64,000 nucleotides of DNA from Membranipora membranacea (lineage: Eukaryota > Bryozoa > Gymnolaemata > Cheilostomatida > Membraniporidae), in NCBI GenBank assembly GCA_914767715.1, contig OU612071.1, positions 20,454,948-20,518,947 on the forward strand. The letters run 5' to 3'. Shown in pieces: positions 23,350 through 34,859 of this stretch (within the stretch, counting starts at the first letter, position 1; each line of letters starts with the position of its first letter). Both the position numbers and the translations under genes were made by a program. The notes below the pieces were generated by a model that saw only the letters and a program-made list of their open reading frames with translations, ran no database searches and was not told the origin of the DNA.

Positions 23350-26300
23350 TAACTATATACAATGTAGGACAATTTTTGCTCTTTGAACCTTAAACAATAG
23401 ACCCAGATAATTACTTACTTGTTATTAGATCTAACAGAATTGGCTAGGGCATGGAAAACTGTGATTAAACATTTGAAAAACAAGCATACATTAAAGGGCT
23501 TTTAATCCGAAGGAATATTTATTACAACAACAAAATATTTTAAAATACTTTATGAATAGCATAATCATAAAATTTACAGACAAGATTTTACAGTCTTATC
23601 AACAACATAAAATAATGTGAGCGCGACATTCTTGATTTATGGACCTTTTGTGTGTGTAGTGTACTTATTCAGTATTGAAAAGAGTGATGTTTGTTGCCTG
23701 GAAGACTTTTCTGCAAAACTTTAATATTGATAAGGCTGCAATCTCAAATTACTCACAATTACACAACAATTGATACTGTGACCTCACACGTCCCTAGCAG
23801 TCACTCTTCAAAACTTTGAATTTAAATTCAATCCGATGCTGATCAGCAAACTCACAGGAAGTGAGCTAATATATCATTTAGGGCATGGAACTGGAGTGGT
23901 GTGTACAGCCAAAGCATATCTTTGATATGTCCAAGAATTCTGAAATAGATTTGGGTATGGAAAGTATCTGAGCAATTCACCGGTGGTCCTTATGACTTAT
24001 GGCCCCCGACATAGCTGCCACCTAAAACTTAAAGCAAGTGTACTTCAGGGGTACCAGGGATATGCGTTTTTGAAGTTGTATGGCTAGCACAAAAAGGCTT
24101 GGGGCATGAATACTATGAGCTTTGCCTGATTGAAATTTTGAGATAACAGGTTAGTTGTTTGTCTTTGGGGGACTTGTTAATTCTTGTCTCATATGGGGTA
24201 GAATACATGATTATGTTTTTCAGCGTATATAAGCACGAGACATATTATATTATGCATAGGCAAAACACTTTGTTTGATTTTATCAGCTAAATCGAATCCC
24301 CTGGCCAAAGTATAATGATTTTGGTTATGTTCTCTGGATAACATGCACTGACCAATGAATCCATCAGCTATCTCACAGGAACTTGCTAACACCTTGAATT
24401 ATTTGTAATGAGAAGGCAGTGGCAAAAAACTGCTGGCCATGGGTAGTCCTTCCATCCTGCGAGAGTTGAGATGGCTCCAGCTGCAGAGTCTATCTTCTTC
24501 TACCAGTTAAGCTTCTCAGCCAAAAGCCTTGATACTTGCGTTGCCTTCCCAGCAAATGACTCGACCTCAACCAATCTGTTAAACCAAGTGAAGCGTTATT
24601 TGGACGCAAATATATATGTTGACTGCAGTACAGGAGTGTGTGCCCTATTGGCAATGGAAGCAGTTCTTGGAAAACAAAATAAGGGTCTTTGTTCGCCAAG
24701 AAACAATTGATTTAACATTCATTATTCTGACTACATACCAAAGGGATTTACAATAAAAAAGTTTAAGCCACAGCAGAGAATTAATGTGGCAGTATTTTCT
24801 GCACATTTTCTAGTGATCAGTGCTCTCTATCTGTGGCTCTCTTCCGGCTTGATATAATTTATACAGACATTACAGACAAGGTCACCATGTCACAAAGAAA
24901 CAAAATAAAACGAGGCCATCAGCAATTTAAGGCACATCATCTAACAATCTGTATGTCTTGTTTATAATAAAAAGATAAGAGTGCACTGACTATCCAAATA
25001 AACCATGTGGAGATAACTTTTTTTGGCAAAGCCATGTACATATCATGGGCCTGACAAATGTTTTAACACTTGACTCCTACATGGGTAATCAGTGGTCCCC
25101 CTTCCCGACTCTAACTGTTGTGCAGGTTTGTAAAGGTTAATACAGGTTTTAAATGGCACTGCTTGGTCATTTGGAGGGTCAGAATTCAAACCTTACAGCG
25201 GACATTTCTTGATTCAAAGTAAAGATTTCTATCGATTATCTTGTTTCGACTTAGCCTGATCAAATAGTCCCTTTGGATCAGGACTCAAAATAATGGAGGT
25301 TTTCTGTATGTACAACAGTGTTGTGCATTGGGTAAATCTGTCATGAACTGTATTGTTGGGCCGTTCAAAAGATCTACGCTCCATCAATTTTATTTCAGAT
25401 GACGCATTAAGCAATGATTATTTCTTCGCCTTTTAGTCACATATCTGTGATCCCACGGCTGAGGTTAACTTATCACAAACACGAAAACGGCGGCTGAAAG
25501 TTCTCTGGGAACTGGTTATTTCTTGTCTCATGTGGGGCAGAAAACATGGTACATTTTCAGCGCGCGTAAGCATGAGACATAATCTATGCATATGTCGAAC
25601 ACTGTATTTGATTTCTCAGCTAATTACCTTGGCAATGTATGGAGAGAACAAGATTTGTGTCATGTTCTGTAGGTAACAGATACTGTACCAATGATGCCAT
25701 CAGCTATCTCACACAGATTTGTAAACACCTTAAATTATATGAAATGATAAGGCAGTGGCAAAAAACAGCAGGCGTTGTGTAGGCCCTCAATTCAGGGAGA
25801 GATGAGATGGCTTCGGCTGCAAAGTCTAACTTTTTTTGCTCCTCACATTTTGCAAGGTTATATTTTTATAGTGATCCGCTTGCCTAGGACATTACCCCCA
25901 TCAATCATCTGCTGGCTGGATGAAATGTCAAAAATACATTGATTGATTCTGCTTAATGGAGCTTATCATAGAACAAAATTGATAGTTTACTAATTATTGT
26001 TCATTGTATTGTATGGGTTCATGGATCAAAATTCATCGCTTATTGTTTGGCCGCTCAAAATATCCTCGTTTGATGAAGTTTATTCCAGTTAACAAATTGA
26101 TTGATATCTATTTTCTAACTTTTTCATCAGATATTTTCGAAACCATGCAGGCCGAGACTTTACTTATCACAAACATAAAAATTTTCAGCCGAAAAGTTGG
26201 CATCTCCCCACAAAAAATAAACCCTTAGCCTAATGCCTATGTTTTAGTAGAGTTCACAACCAAACTTAAGACTCACTGCGGTCATTTCTTGATACAAAGT

Positions 26301-26700
26301 AAAGATTTTTATCGAGTATATTTTCAACTTTGTCTGATCAAACAGTCCCTTTAAATCAGGACTCATAATGATGTAGGTCCTCTGTATGTACAACAGCATT
26401 GTGCATTATCCTGGGTAAATCTGTCGTGAACTTTTATAGGCAACAGCAAGATTATATTGTAGATTGGTACAAAAGTAATTACAGCAGTTCGCAGGCAAAA
26501 CTGCCAACAATATACAAGGTGCGGTACTCTATATTGTTTGACTCATAGATGAACTTTGGAGATATTACATATGCAAGTGATATTATTTGTATGGCTACAG
26601 GTGAAATACAGTGTAAAATCTGAATGGTAGGGCACTGTCTTTTTGATAAACTCTTTCAAATGTGCGATGTAAACCAACAAAGGAGCAATTGTATCAGTAC
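23350..26700. repeat. Intergenic repeat blocks between array copies 2 and 3
   Basis: No gene. Blocks here recur in the other gaps. The upstream flank (from 23350) matches that of copies 3-5. 23750-24150 carries the 'AACTGGAGTGGTGTGTACAG' unit. 24505-25250 matches 40190-40950 and 48520-49290. 25500-26280 carries the 'TCATCTGCTGGCTGGATGAAA' unit. 26290-26700 matches 40890-41310 and lies just 3' of copy 3. Short frames in these blocks are broken by stops or indels between copies, so I do not call them genes. Confidence 0.7.
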
Positions 26701-26708
26701 AGCATCTA

Positions 26709-29700
26709 TTAGTAATTAGGGCAGTGAGCAGAGAAGCGATCAGACAGTGACGGTGTGAAGTAACATCCTCTATCTGTTATCTCAGCCAGACACTTGATAG
26801 TGTTCTCATTCTCTGCTCTGTAAAAGAGACAAACAAAGAACCATTAGAACAAACTGTGAGAACAAAACCTCAGTATACTTATTGTAGATCAGAGGGAATT
26901 TTTTGCAGGCTACGACGGATTCCGGATAATTGATTTAATTTTCAATGTTAATTGCTTGAATAACTTTCCTGGTCTGCATGGCTTTGAGGTGTTGTGTGAA
27001 TAGTACTTGAACTTGATCAGGTGGTACACTAATTAATGTTATTGCTGATCTATTGCTGGTTTGTATAAGAATTACCTGCTTGCACCGCACACAAACTTTC
27101 CTTCTTCTGATAGCTGGAAGCATTGTTTTAACGGCCAGCAGCCTAAAATACAAATTTTTGACGAATTTCACAATTCTCAATATGGATATAATGTAGCAAA
27201 CAGAGATGTATTTAGTGCCCATGAGAAGATATGGCACGACTAAATTCATTTCATCCCAGGCGCACCACATTAGCTTTGTATGCGAGGCCTTATGAGACTG
27301 AGTACGGTCCCATGGTAACCTCGTTTTTTTTTGCACAGGGGCGGTAATGACAATCATAACTAAGCACTGGCAACTTTCGCTTACAAAATGTTTTGTGTTT
27401 TCATTGCAGTTGTTAGCTCAAGCCTAAATCTGGAACTCTGACAACTTGAGCAATTCTGGAGCGATTACCAATGTTGTTGTGACCAATAATTGCCAGTACA
27501 GTGAAATTTTTATTGAACAACTCAGTAAGATAGAAAACAATTATGGGAGAGCAAAGCAACGTAGCAAAATTTTAATCCTATGTAATTGAGACTGTTTTCA
27601 CATAACATGGCTTGACATTAAAGTTGTGGCTACACACACCGTATTTTCCACAGGATTGGGGCATCTGTAGCTTTGCCAGATGCATAGGATAGCTAGGTTA
27701 GCTCTGCCAGATGCCTCAGATTGGCTAACCAACTTGTTGGTTCTATCCGTAGCCGTAGCCGTAGTACGGCCAGCTATTCCTTTGTTATTTGTGAAAGAGG
27801 CGGGGCTTAATTAAATTACTAAATAGTGATTGGTTTAATTCATTCAAGTTGAACAATAGGAAGGCAAAGCAGACCCAAATTGTATTGTAATTGAAAGGAA
27901 TAGGCCTAGCTATTAATAGGCGTGTGTAGCACCTTGCCCAATTTGTAGCCTTACTAAAAGTTTCCCAATCCTATGGATAGTACAGCGTGTGTAGCCAGAG
28001 CTTAAGAGTGTGTTGTTTTCACTTACTTGGTTCAATAACTGGTTCTGGCAATTCGTCACAAATCTGCGCAAAGAAACGTGTAGTATCAATGCCAAACTGA
28101 AACGCTCCACTCAAGTCGGCACTATCATCACATGATGCGACGTCATCCCAGAGGAGTGTCATAGCTCTACAAACAAATTTATATTTGCTTGTTAGTCAAC
28201 CGAATTTGATATTCTATTGTAGAATGTGAATGGTAAAAAGCGTTATCTCATATTTTGATAATTTCAACTCAATTAAAATAATCCCTTATTTAAATGAAGA
28301 CTAATTATCCAACAATGTTCTTCTTTTGGAAATTAAATAAAGGATTAGTGACATGACATAATGGGATAATGTAAACTAATTAATAATTGTTTACTGTCAA
28401 GGAAATTTAATCTAAAGTTGGATACCTCTGAATTATTAAAATATGAGATAACGCTTTTTACCAGCAGTGCGCAGAATTATGCTATTGACAAGGATTTCCA
28501 GTCTTGAAGTATCTCAATGTTAGCTAGCCATTACTACCTTTGAAGAATTATCCAGGAGAAGATAATTTATAATAAGTATTTGTTGACTCAAGCAGATGGT
28601 TAGTTTAAATGTCCACACAATGATTAACTCCTAGCACATACTACATCTGCACACTGGCTTATTTTGCACACAGAAAATTTATATATGGACAGTAATTTTG
28701 ACAACAGTTTTCTATCAACAACTTTCAACATTGATTTGAGTCTTCACTCACATGTCACAACTTCCAGCCTCTGCTGCTGATCTAGCAATTTCTCTTGTTC
28801 TGTTATCTGCAGCAGCTGCTTCACAACCTGGGAGGAAAAGCTTGATCATTAGAAATTCTGTTAAGATTGCGAGATTTTTTCTTGGTGAGACTGTGTGTGA
28901 CACCTCACAGTGCTAGCATCTGCTGCTCAGCTTTATACTACTGCTGTCACTCCTAATTCAATAACCACACATTTGATGTTAAGGTGGGATGAGAGACAGA
29001 GAGGGGATATGGGAAGAATCCTAATTAGTATTTGCTTTTGACTGATCAGTATAATTAGAGGCTGAGACTAGCCCTCTCACAGCCAGGCTACGTTGCATTA
29101 GGGTTTTGCATGTAAAGCACTCGATATTTTTCTCAAGTGGTCAGGTGTATTATATAAGAAATTGTGATTCCCATAGACCTGTAATTAATGTTGTATAGCA
29201 GCGTATGCTGTGGTTATTTCTATGTTGATGATATGGCTATTGCTATGTTGGCTCATCACACTTGGGATTATAGGGTTTTATTACAATGTTCCATTTCAAT
29301 TGTGACAATATGGTATCTAGGCAACCTCTGAAACCATAAAACATAAAACGTCAAAATCTACCAATTAGAGCCTGTGAAATTCAAAGCTGATTATTTGAAA
29401 TCAAAGGAACTGGGCAATTTTGTATAACATCAGATGTATTTTCACCACTTTCCATTGCGATTTTTGCCATACAAATTTATTGGGCATGTGTATCACACGA
29501 ATCCGCATCAGCACATCCCATCCAATTGAAAAATATTTATTGCTGCTCCTCTTAATCCCGAAATAGCAGGAGGAATTTGAATGCTGCTAACCCTATTTGC
29601 ATTTGTTGTGGTTGGGTGATCGCTTTATGTTGACTGGGCCCTTTTTACCCCTCTTCCCACATTAATATTGAATTCTGTATAGCTGAAAGATAATTAATTG

Positions 29701-32700
29701 TAGTAAAAATCTTGAAATTTTCACCTAGCAGGCAAATAATATGCATAAACTCTAAATTCTAGGTAGGAAGTTAACCACTAGGTGATAACATCATTAATTT
29801 CAAATAGTAAGACCTTACTTCATCACTACATACAATGAAAAATTGACTTCATAGCCGATTCTGATGGTTAGTTGGTGCAAACTATTTGCCAATCAAGCGA
29901 CAATGCTGAGATTGCAGCTTCATATAATTAGTTTTGGGCTATATGTTATTTATTTAATAAGCACACATTTGCCTGAGTGGCAGCAGCGTTTTTTGTTATA
30001 AGCTTTAGTTTTGCCTCTGTAATTTATTTGTACTTACTTCTTAGACATGATCTTTCAAGATATTTTGAAGTTCTTTTGAGAAATACACCAGCATATCTAC
30101 AGCCCTCTTCTGCCTCTCGGGAAAAACACTCCAGAGCATTAAATCTAATCTGGCTGTAAGAGAAACCACAATATAATAAAACAAATGGCGTGAGGACACA
30201 ATGTAAATAGGGCAAAGTATACAACGTGATTTCACTTAGTTCACAAAGCAAATAACTCATTCAGTTTATCTTGGCAAATAAACATGATAAGTACCACATT
30301 ATGGCCACCCCTCATTGGTTTGCAGCAAAATACCACTAATGCTTTCATCGTTATGCACAATTTGGAATATCTACCAGAGCTTCAAACCAATGGAGACTTC
30401 AGCATGCCCTATGGTAGATTTTCTCTAGGAGAAGGACAAGGGGAAAAAACTAAACGTTTGAAAACATCCAATTGACTGTCTTGATTGACCTGCATTAAGT
30501 AATTATAAAAAATTGATCTCATGAAAAACGAGCAGCCAGGCAGAATTTTATGGTTTAATAGGAACACTCCATATTGCTTCATGCTCCTTGTATACCATAA
30601 ATTCAATATTACTATAATTTTTTGAACTCACTCATTAATTCCACAGCCAGAGAAAATGTCCATTTCAGGGTTTGAAGCGAAGCATTCGGAGATGCCAAGA
30701 CAAGCTACAAGGAAAATAATACAGATTAGGAGATGTTGGCACCTAAATGACTGTCTAATCTTAACTTTGGTTTTCTTGATAACCCATCTGCATTTTTTTT
30801 GTGTTGGAAGAATCTTGTTGACTGGGCTAAGTAGTGTGCAGCGCCCGTTAAATCTTAAAAATAATTAGTGGATCTGAGGTAAGGTTCTAATGTTTATTGA
30901 TCGCTGAATTAAGGAACCTTTTTCTTTGTTTTATATTACCTCTATGGTTTCAAACTGACCTGGCTCAAGAGAAGGAATCTTCGAATAATCAGAACCCAGA
31001 CATCCAACCGCTATATATGTCAGGTACAGAGGTTCCATGACCTTTAAGTCATCTGCCCGATCTACTCCCTGCCGACAAGCCAATTCAAACGCTACAATCA
31101 ATTCTGCAGCTCTAAAAATAAAAATTTAATGGATGTATGATAAAATGCTTGGTAATACAACTTATATAAATTTGATCAAATAATATAAAACAAAACTTTG
31201 TGGTCCAGTTATACATGAGTCTAGCCTGTAGCATCTGTTTTTTTATCTCAATACAACCATTTTTGGATAAGTTGAGCTGGGAATAAGAAAAATACTCTCA
31301 CGTCATTGTGTTGTAGGTTGTTGTGGGTAGGGGAGCTAATTCCAGTTGATTTGCATGCGCTCGCAAGTTTTCTGTTGGTCAAATGGTGCCTTAGAGTTGA
31401 TTGAGGAGCGATAAAATACAGATTCTCCCGACAGAAAAAAACCCTAGGTTTGTTCACTACAGCATTTGACCTTTAGAAAGGGATTTCTTCATGGGCATAG
31501 TAATCATCATCTCTGTTAAAGTGTTTGTAAAGGATCAGGTTTTTCGGTATCATTCTAGAGATCTCAGTCTAGTTAAGAACTTTATTCTATGTTCAAAAGC
31601 AGCCTGTGGCCCAGTTAAGACTTATTTGCCCTCAAAGTTGGGATGAGAAGGTACTGAAAATGTACTATTTTTTCCTTTGGAGTTGTGATCACTTGTTGAA
31701 AAAAGCACCTTTTTAGTACCTCAGATTATAATGGGAACATACAGTACTTTGTTACTAAGGCGTATTCTTATGACACAGTGGTTTTGATATTCTGCATGTG
31801 ATATCAAAACACACAGAATTTATCTATTGAATGAATGAGTGAATACAAGGCATTATTTATCTGTCCCATGTGGTTTAGCTGGTAAAATGGGATAGTGTAT
31901 GACATTTCATAATTCAATGACAAAGCTAACGGTCTAAATCGAACATGGCATAAAATTACAGCTCTAGCTCATCCGGCAGTGAGAATGAAAATTACAGGGA
32001 GATTAACAGCCCTAGTAAGAGCGAGATTGAATATCATCTAGGAAGCATTTGTAGCAAGTCGACGTCGAGTCCATGTGATAATCAGAGGGAAAATATCTCA
32101 TATGTCATACAACATTTTCTGTTAACCATGGTCACTGCATGAGATAGAAATTGGCAATATAAAGGCAGATCAATACATCGCTAAGTATTTCAAGGTTTTG
32201 TTTACATTAATAAGATGAATAAATGAGATTGTGCCTATGCCATTCCAATCAAACTCCGTCTTCAGCCCGCATGAAAACCAGTGATATGCTTCAATTATTA
32301 GCTTCATGAATAGCGGCTTTCAATGGAATTTCAATGGAAGATACAAAATTTACACAGGGAGATTGTGTGTTTTTCTTGAAAATATGTATTTCCAAATCGC
32401 ACAGAAATCTAAAATAAATTCTTTGTAAATCTCGACATTTCAGGCATTAGGATGATGTTGAAATCCAAAGCATGCAATGATTAATACTGAGTGATTTGAG
32501 GTTTTGACAATCTTCTCAACAATTTTTGCAAATATTCTGATGTTTAAACACTAAAGGTTTTTTTTTGGATAAACTGTGTTGTTTATATTGTTTAAAGACT
32601 AGAAATTACAAGTCACAAAGTGAATTCAACTCAGATAATTTGTCATCTAGTTGTTTCGGACCACAGGGTGATGTAAAATGTAAATGAACTTAACTGCCTC

Positions 32701-34694
32701 CTAAAGAGGAGTATTGATAATCGTGTTAGCAATGGGATACCTGGAGAAACTTTCTATTTTTTCATTAGATCTTCTCCACTGTGTGCATCACAGATACTCA
32801 GCACATCTTAACATAGACTATCAGTATTACTGACTGAGTGCAGCAGGTCTTATGAGAGCACATGTCACTGCACACAACAGTCACTTTGGAAATTAATTTG
32901 TCGAGTTTTTGAGTTATTTCGTCAGTATGGATCTGATTTGGGAGGCTAGTGTTGGGTAAATTGTAAGATTTGGTACAAACTATAAAGCATTGCATGAACC
33001 ATTTTTGGGTGAATCTGAAATAAGCAAGGCTTTGTCGGCAGGAAGCATCAATTGCTCCATTATAATCTTATTTTAACAGAGCAAACAAGCGCATCGGTCT
33101 GAAATGAAAATCACTCATTTTCATGCTTGAAAAACAGCTGACAGGGAATGCGTCAAAGTCATAGTCATAAATTGTAATTTAAAGTGGTTCTTCTAATCTT
33201 TTCTTTGACATGGGCTCAAAACAGATATAAAGGTTGTTTTGATTAGCGGTCTCAACTCATCAAATAGTGTGTATACAAATTTATAGAACTTTCTTTTGAA
33301 CTTTTATGTCATCAGACAGACTTATGAGTGACTTTGTCATTTATTTGCAAAAGTTGTTCTCTGACCACAATACTCACTAATATTACAGTATTTCCCCAAT
33401 AACAGGCTCATCACAAATCGCCTGGACTAGTTGGGCGGTGCATGAGTAGGCAACTCAGTGTCGTTAACTTATAACCCCCAAACCTACCAGACCAAATAAC
33501 CCTGAAGACTAATTTCATATGCAAATGCATGTGTGATAGCTGTCTTAATCTGATTTCAAGCTCAAAAATGATACCAAGAAACCTGTTCCTTTACAAACAC
33601 TTTAAAGGAAATTAAATGAACATTGAGAAACACAATACTCTTGTTTTGACTACATGTGACGTGTTTAATTATTGGAACAAAAACATAACATGGCTTACTT
33701 CTCACATTCACCGGTAGCAATTGTGGCATTAACCTCTTCAAATACACGGCCATTATCTGCACAATCTAAAAAAAGGTCAGTGAAGAGCTACAATATTGTG
33801 ATTCAGTCGTATTTCAGGGAAATTGTAATGAACTGTAGCTATATCTCAACCAAATCTCGGAGTAACTGGGGCTGACATAGCTGAAAGTAAACCTTTGATG
33901 AGCAGCATTGATTGAAAGTGAAGCAGGCTTATGCTATTGTAAACTGAATGCTGTATTGCCAAGGACCCTGATGCTTTTTGAGTATACAATTATCTATGCT
34001 AAGATAGGCAGTGAATATTAGAATATCCTTCATAGGAAAAGCCGAGTACATTGGGGGGGGGGGGGGGCATATGTGGTGTTTATACAGGAGTTAAATACTA
34101 TGTATCTTGAAATCTAGTCTAAAGAGTAATAAAGAGATCTTAACTGGCTCTTACACATGACTCAGTAATTAACTTACACGGTATAGCAGGTGCAGTCACA
34201 GGGGATGGAGGCTGAGGTGTACAGGTAGCTGGACAATCAGTTACAGCTGGATAGTCACAGACACAGGACCTTGTATTGAATATCAGACCAGCAGGGCAGT
34301 CCAGCTGTCTGTCAGGATGACCAGATGTACGTTGGGTGAAGCTAGAGCAGCTGTTAGTAGGAGACACTGTGTACGTGTTACCTCTTCTCTCACAGCTACA
34401 GGGGGCTATTAAAAACAAAATTATCGTTACATGGCAGCTACATTTAAGCTGGCGGCAACCTCATCATTAGCTCAGTGATAAATCATAGAGAATGATTTCT
34501 CAAAATCTAAGGTACTGGAGATAAGTGTTAAAATATAGCAAAATATACATCTGTATATTTAGCTCTGTAACGAAACCGGCATCCAAATAAATCAGTGAAG
34601 GATGTGGAGTGCAACACTCACCTTGAGAAAAGACAGAGTTGAATAGCCCTAAGGCTAAGACTGCAGTAGTCAACAGTAAATTCTGGTGCTGCAT
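26709..34694 (-). CDS. Array copy 3: secreted CBM14-like plus double ten-Cys module protein
   Basis: Exons: 34694-34622, 34405-34178, 33765-33699, 31111-30960, 30704-30632, 30153-30038, 28827-28752, 28166-28027, 27142-27076 and 26817-26709 (TAA). Exon lengths and phases are identical to copy 2, giving 366 residues with all cysteines and both sequons (NAT, NRT) kept. The signal peptide reads MQHQNLLLTTAVLALGL. Compared with copy 2, module 1 is changed at many sites (QGVDRADDLKVMEPLY; ACLGISECFASNPEMD; ECFSREAEEGCRYAGV), while exons 8-10 differ by only a few residues. This is the longest of copies 2-5 because three inverted-repeat elements have inserted, one in intron 3 and two around exon 8 (introns 7 and 8). 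No exon is damaged. Confidence 0.9.
27622..28001. mobile_element. 380-bp MITE with TTAA target duplication, in intron 8 of copy 3
   Basis: The ends are inverted repeats: AGTTGTGGCTACACACACCG on the left, and AGCTCTGGCTACACACGCTG when the right end is read inwards. TTAA flanks both sides (27618-27621 and 28002-28005). The same intron in copies 2, 4 and 5 reads GACATTAAGAGT with a single TTAA, giving an empty site. TTAA duplications are typical of piggyBac and Kolobok and some Sola elements. There is no open frame, so it is non-autonomous. Confidence 0.88.
28232..28462. mobile_element. 231-bp inverted-repeat element (MITE) in intron 7 of copy 3
   Basis: The left end GGTAAAAAGCGTTATCTCAT and its near-exact reverse complement at the right end extend to arms of about 34 bp. 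Copies 2, 4 and 5 lack it and run directly from GTGAATG or ATGAATG to the ATTATGCTATTG-type flank. The target duplication is not clear, as the right flank has about ten extra bases. Confidence 0.8.
31520..33601. mobile_element. 2,082-bp non-coding inverted-repeat transposon with TTAA target duplication
   Basis: Terminal inverted repeats of about 34 bp begin AGTGTTTGTAAAGGATCAGG on the left; the right end read inwards is AGTGTTTGTAAAGGAACAGG. TTAA flanks both ends (31516-31519 and 33602-33605). Copy 4 has the empty site CTCTGTTAAAGGAAATT in the same intron. The largest frame inside is about 65 codons and does not look like a transposase, so this is a long non-autonomous element. It lies in intron 3 of copy 3. 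Confidence 0.88.
34053..34067. repeat. Poly-G (15) tract, intron 2 of copy 3
   Basis: On the gene's strand this is poly-C in intron 2, about 110 bases past the exon 2 donor. The equivalent place has 12 G in copy 4, an interrupted run in copy 5 and only GGGGAGG in copy 2 (about 22517). Confidence 0.95.
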
Positions 34695-34767
34695 CTTTTC
34701 CGATTCCTTCTGGTGTCTTCTGTGAATGTTGAGCAGTCAGTGAGGTTGTTGTGCACAGAACCGAACA

Positions 34768-34773
34768 CTTATA
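34768..34773 (-). promoter_or_regulatory. TATA box of array copy 3
   Basis: TATAAG on the - strand, 79 bases from the start codon as in copies 2, 4 and 5. The base before the TATA core differs (TTATAAG rather than GTATAAG). Confidence 0.55.
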
Positions 34774-34859
34774 ATCAGGAATCAGGTTAACACTTCTTAG
34801 TAAAATGATTTTGTAGAAAGAACATAAAGATTTATTGTTGACTACCACAGTTTAAATAT

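Noticed and set aside
24471-24710. 79-codon + strand frame, with similar frames at 40173-40391
   Set aside because: The third copy of the same DNA near 48.5 kb has a stop in the frame, and similarity extends evenly into non-coding flanks. It is a duplicated repeat block, not a gene.
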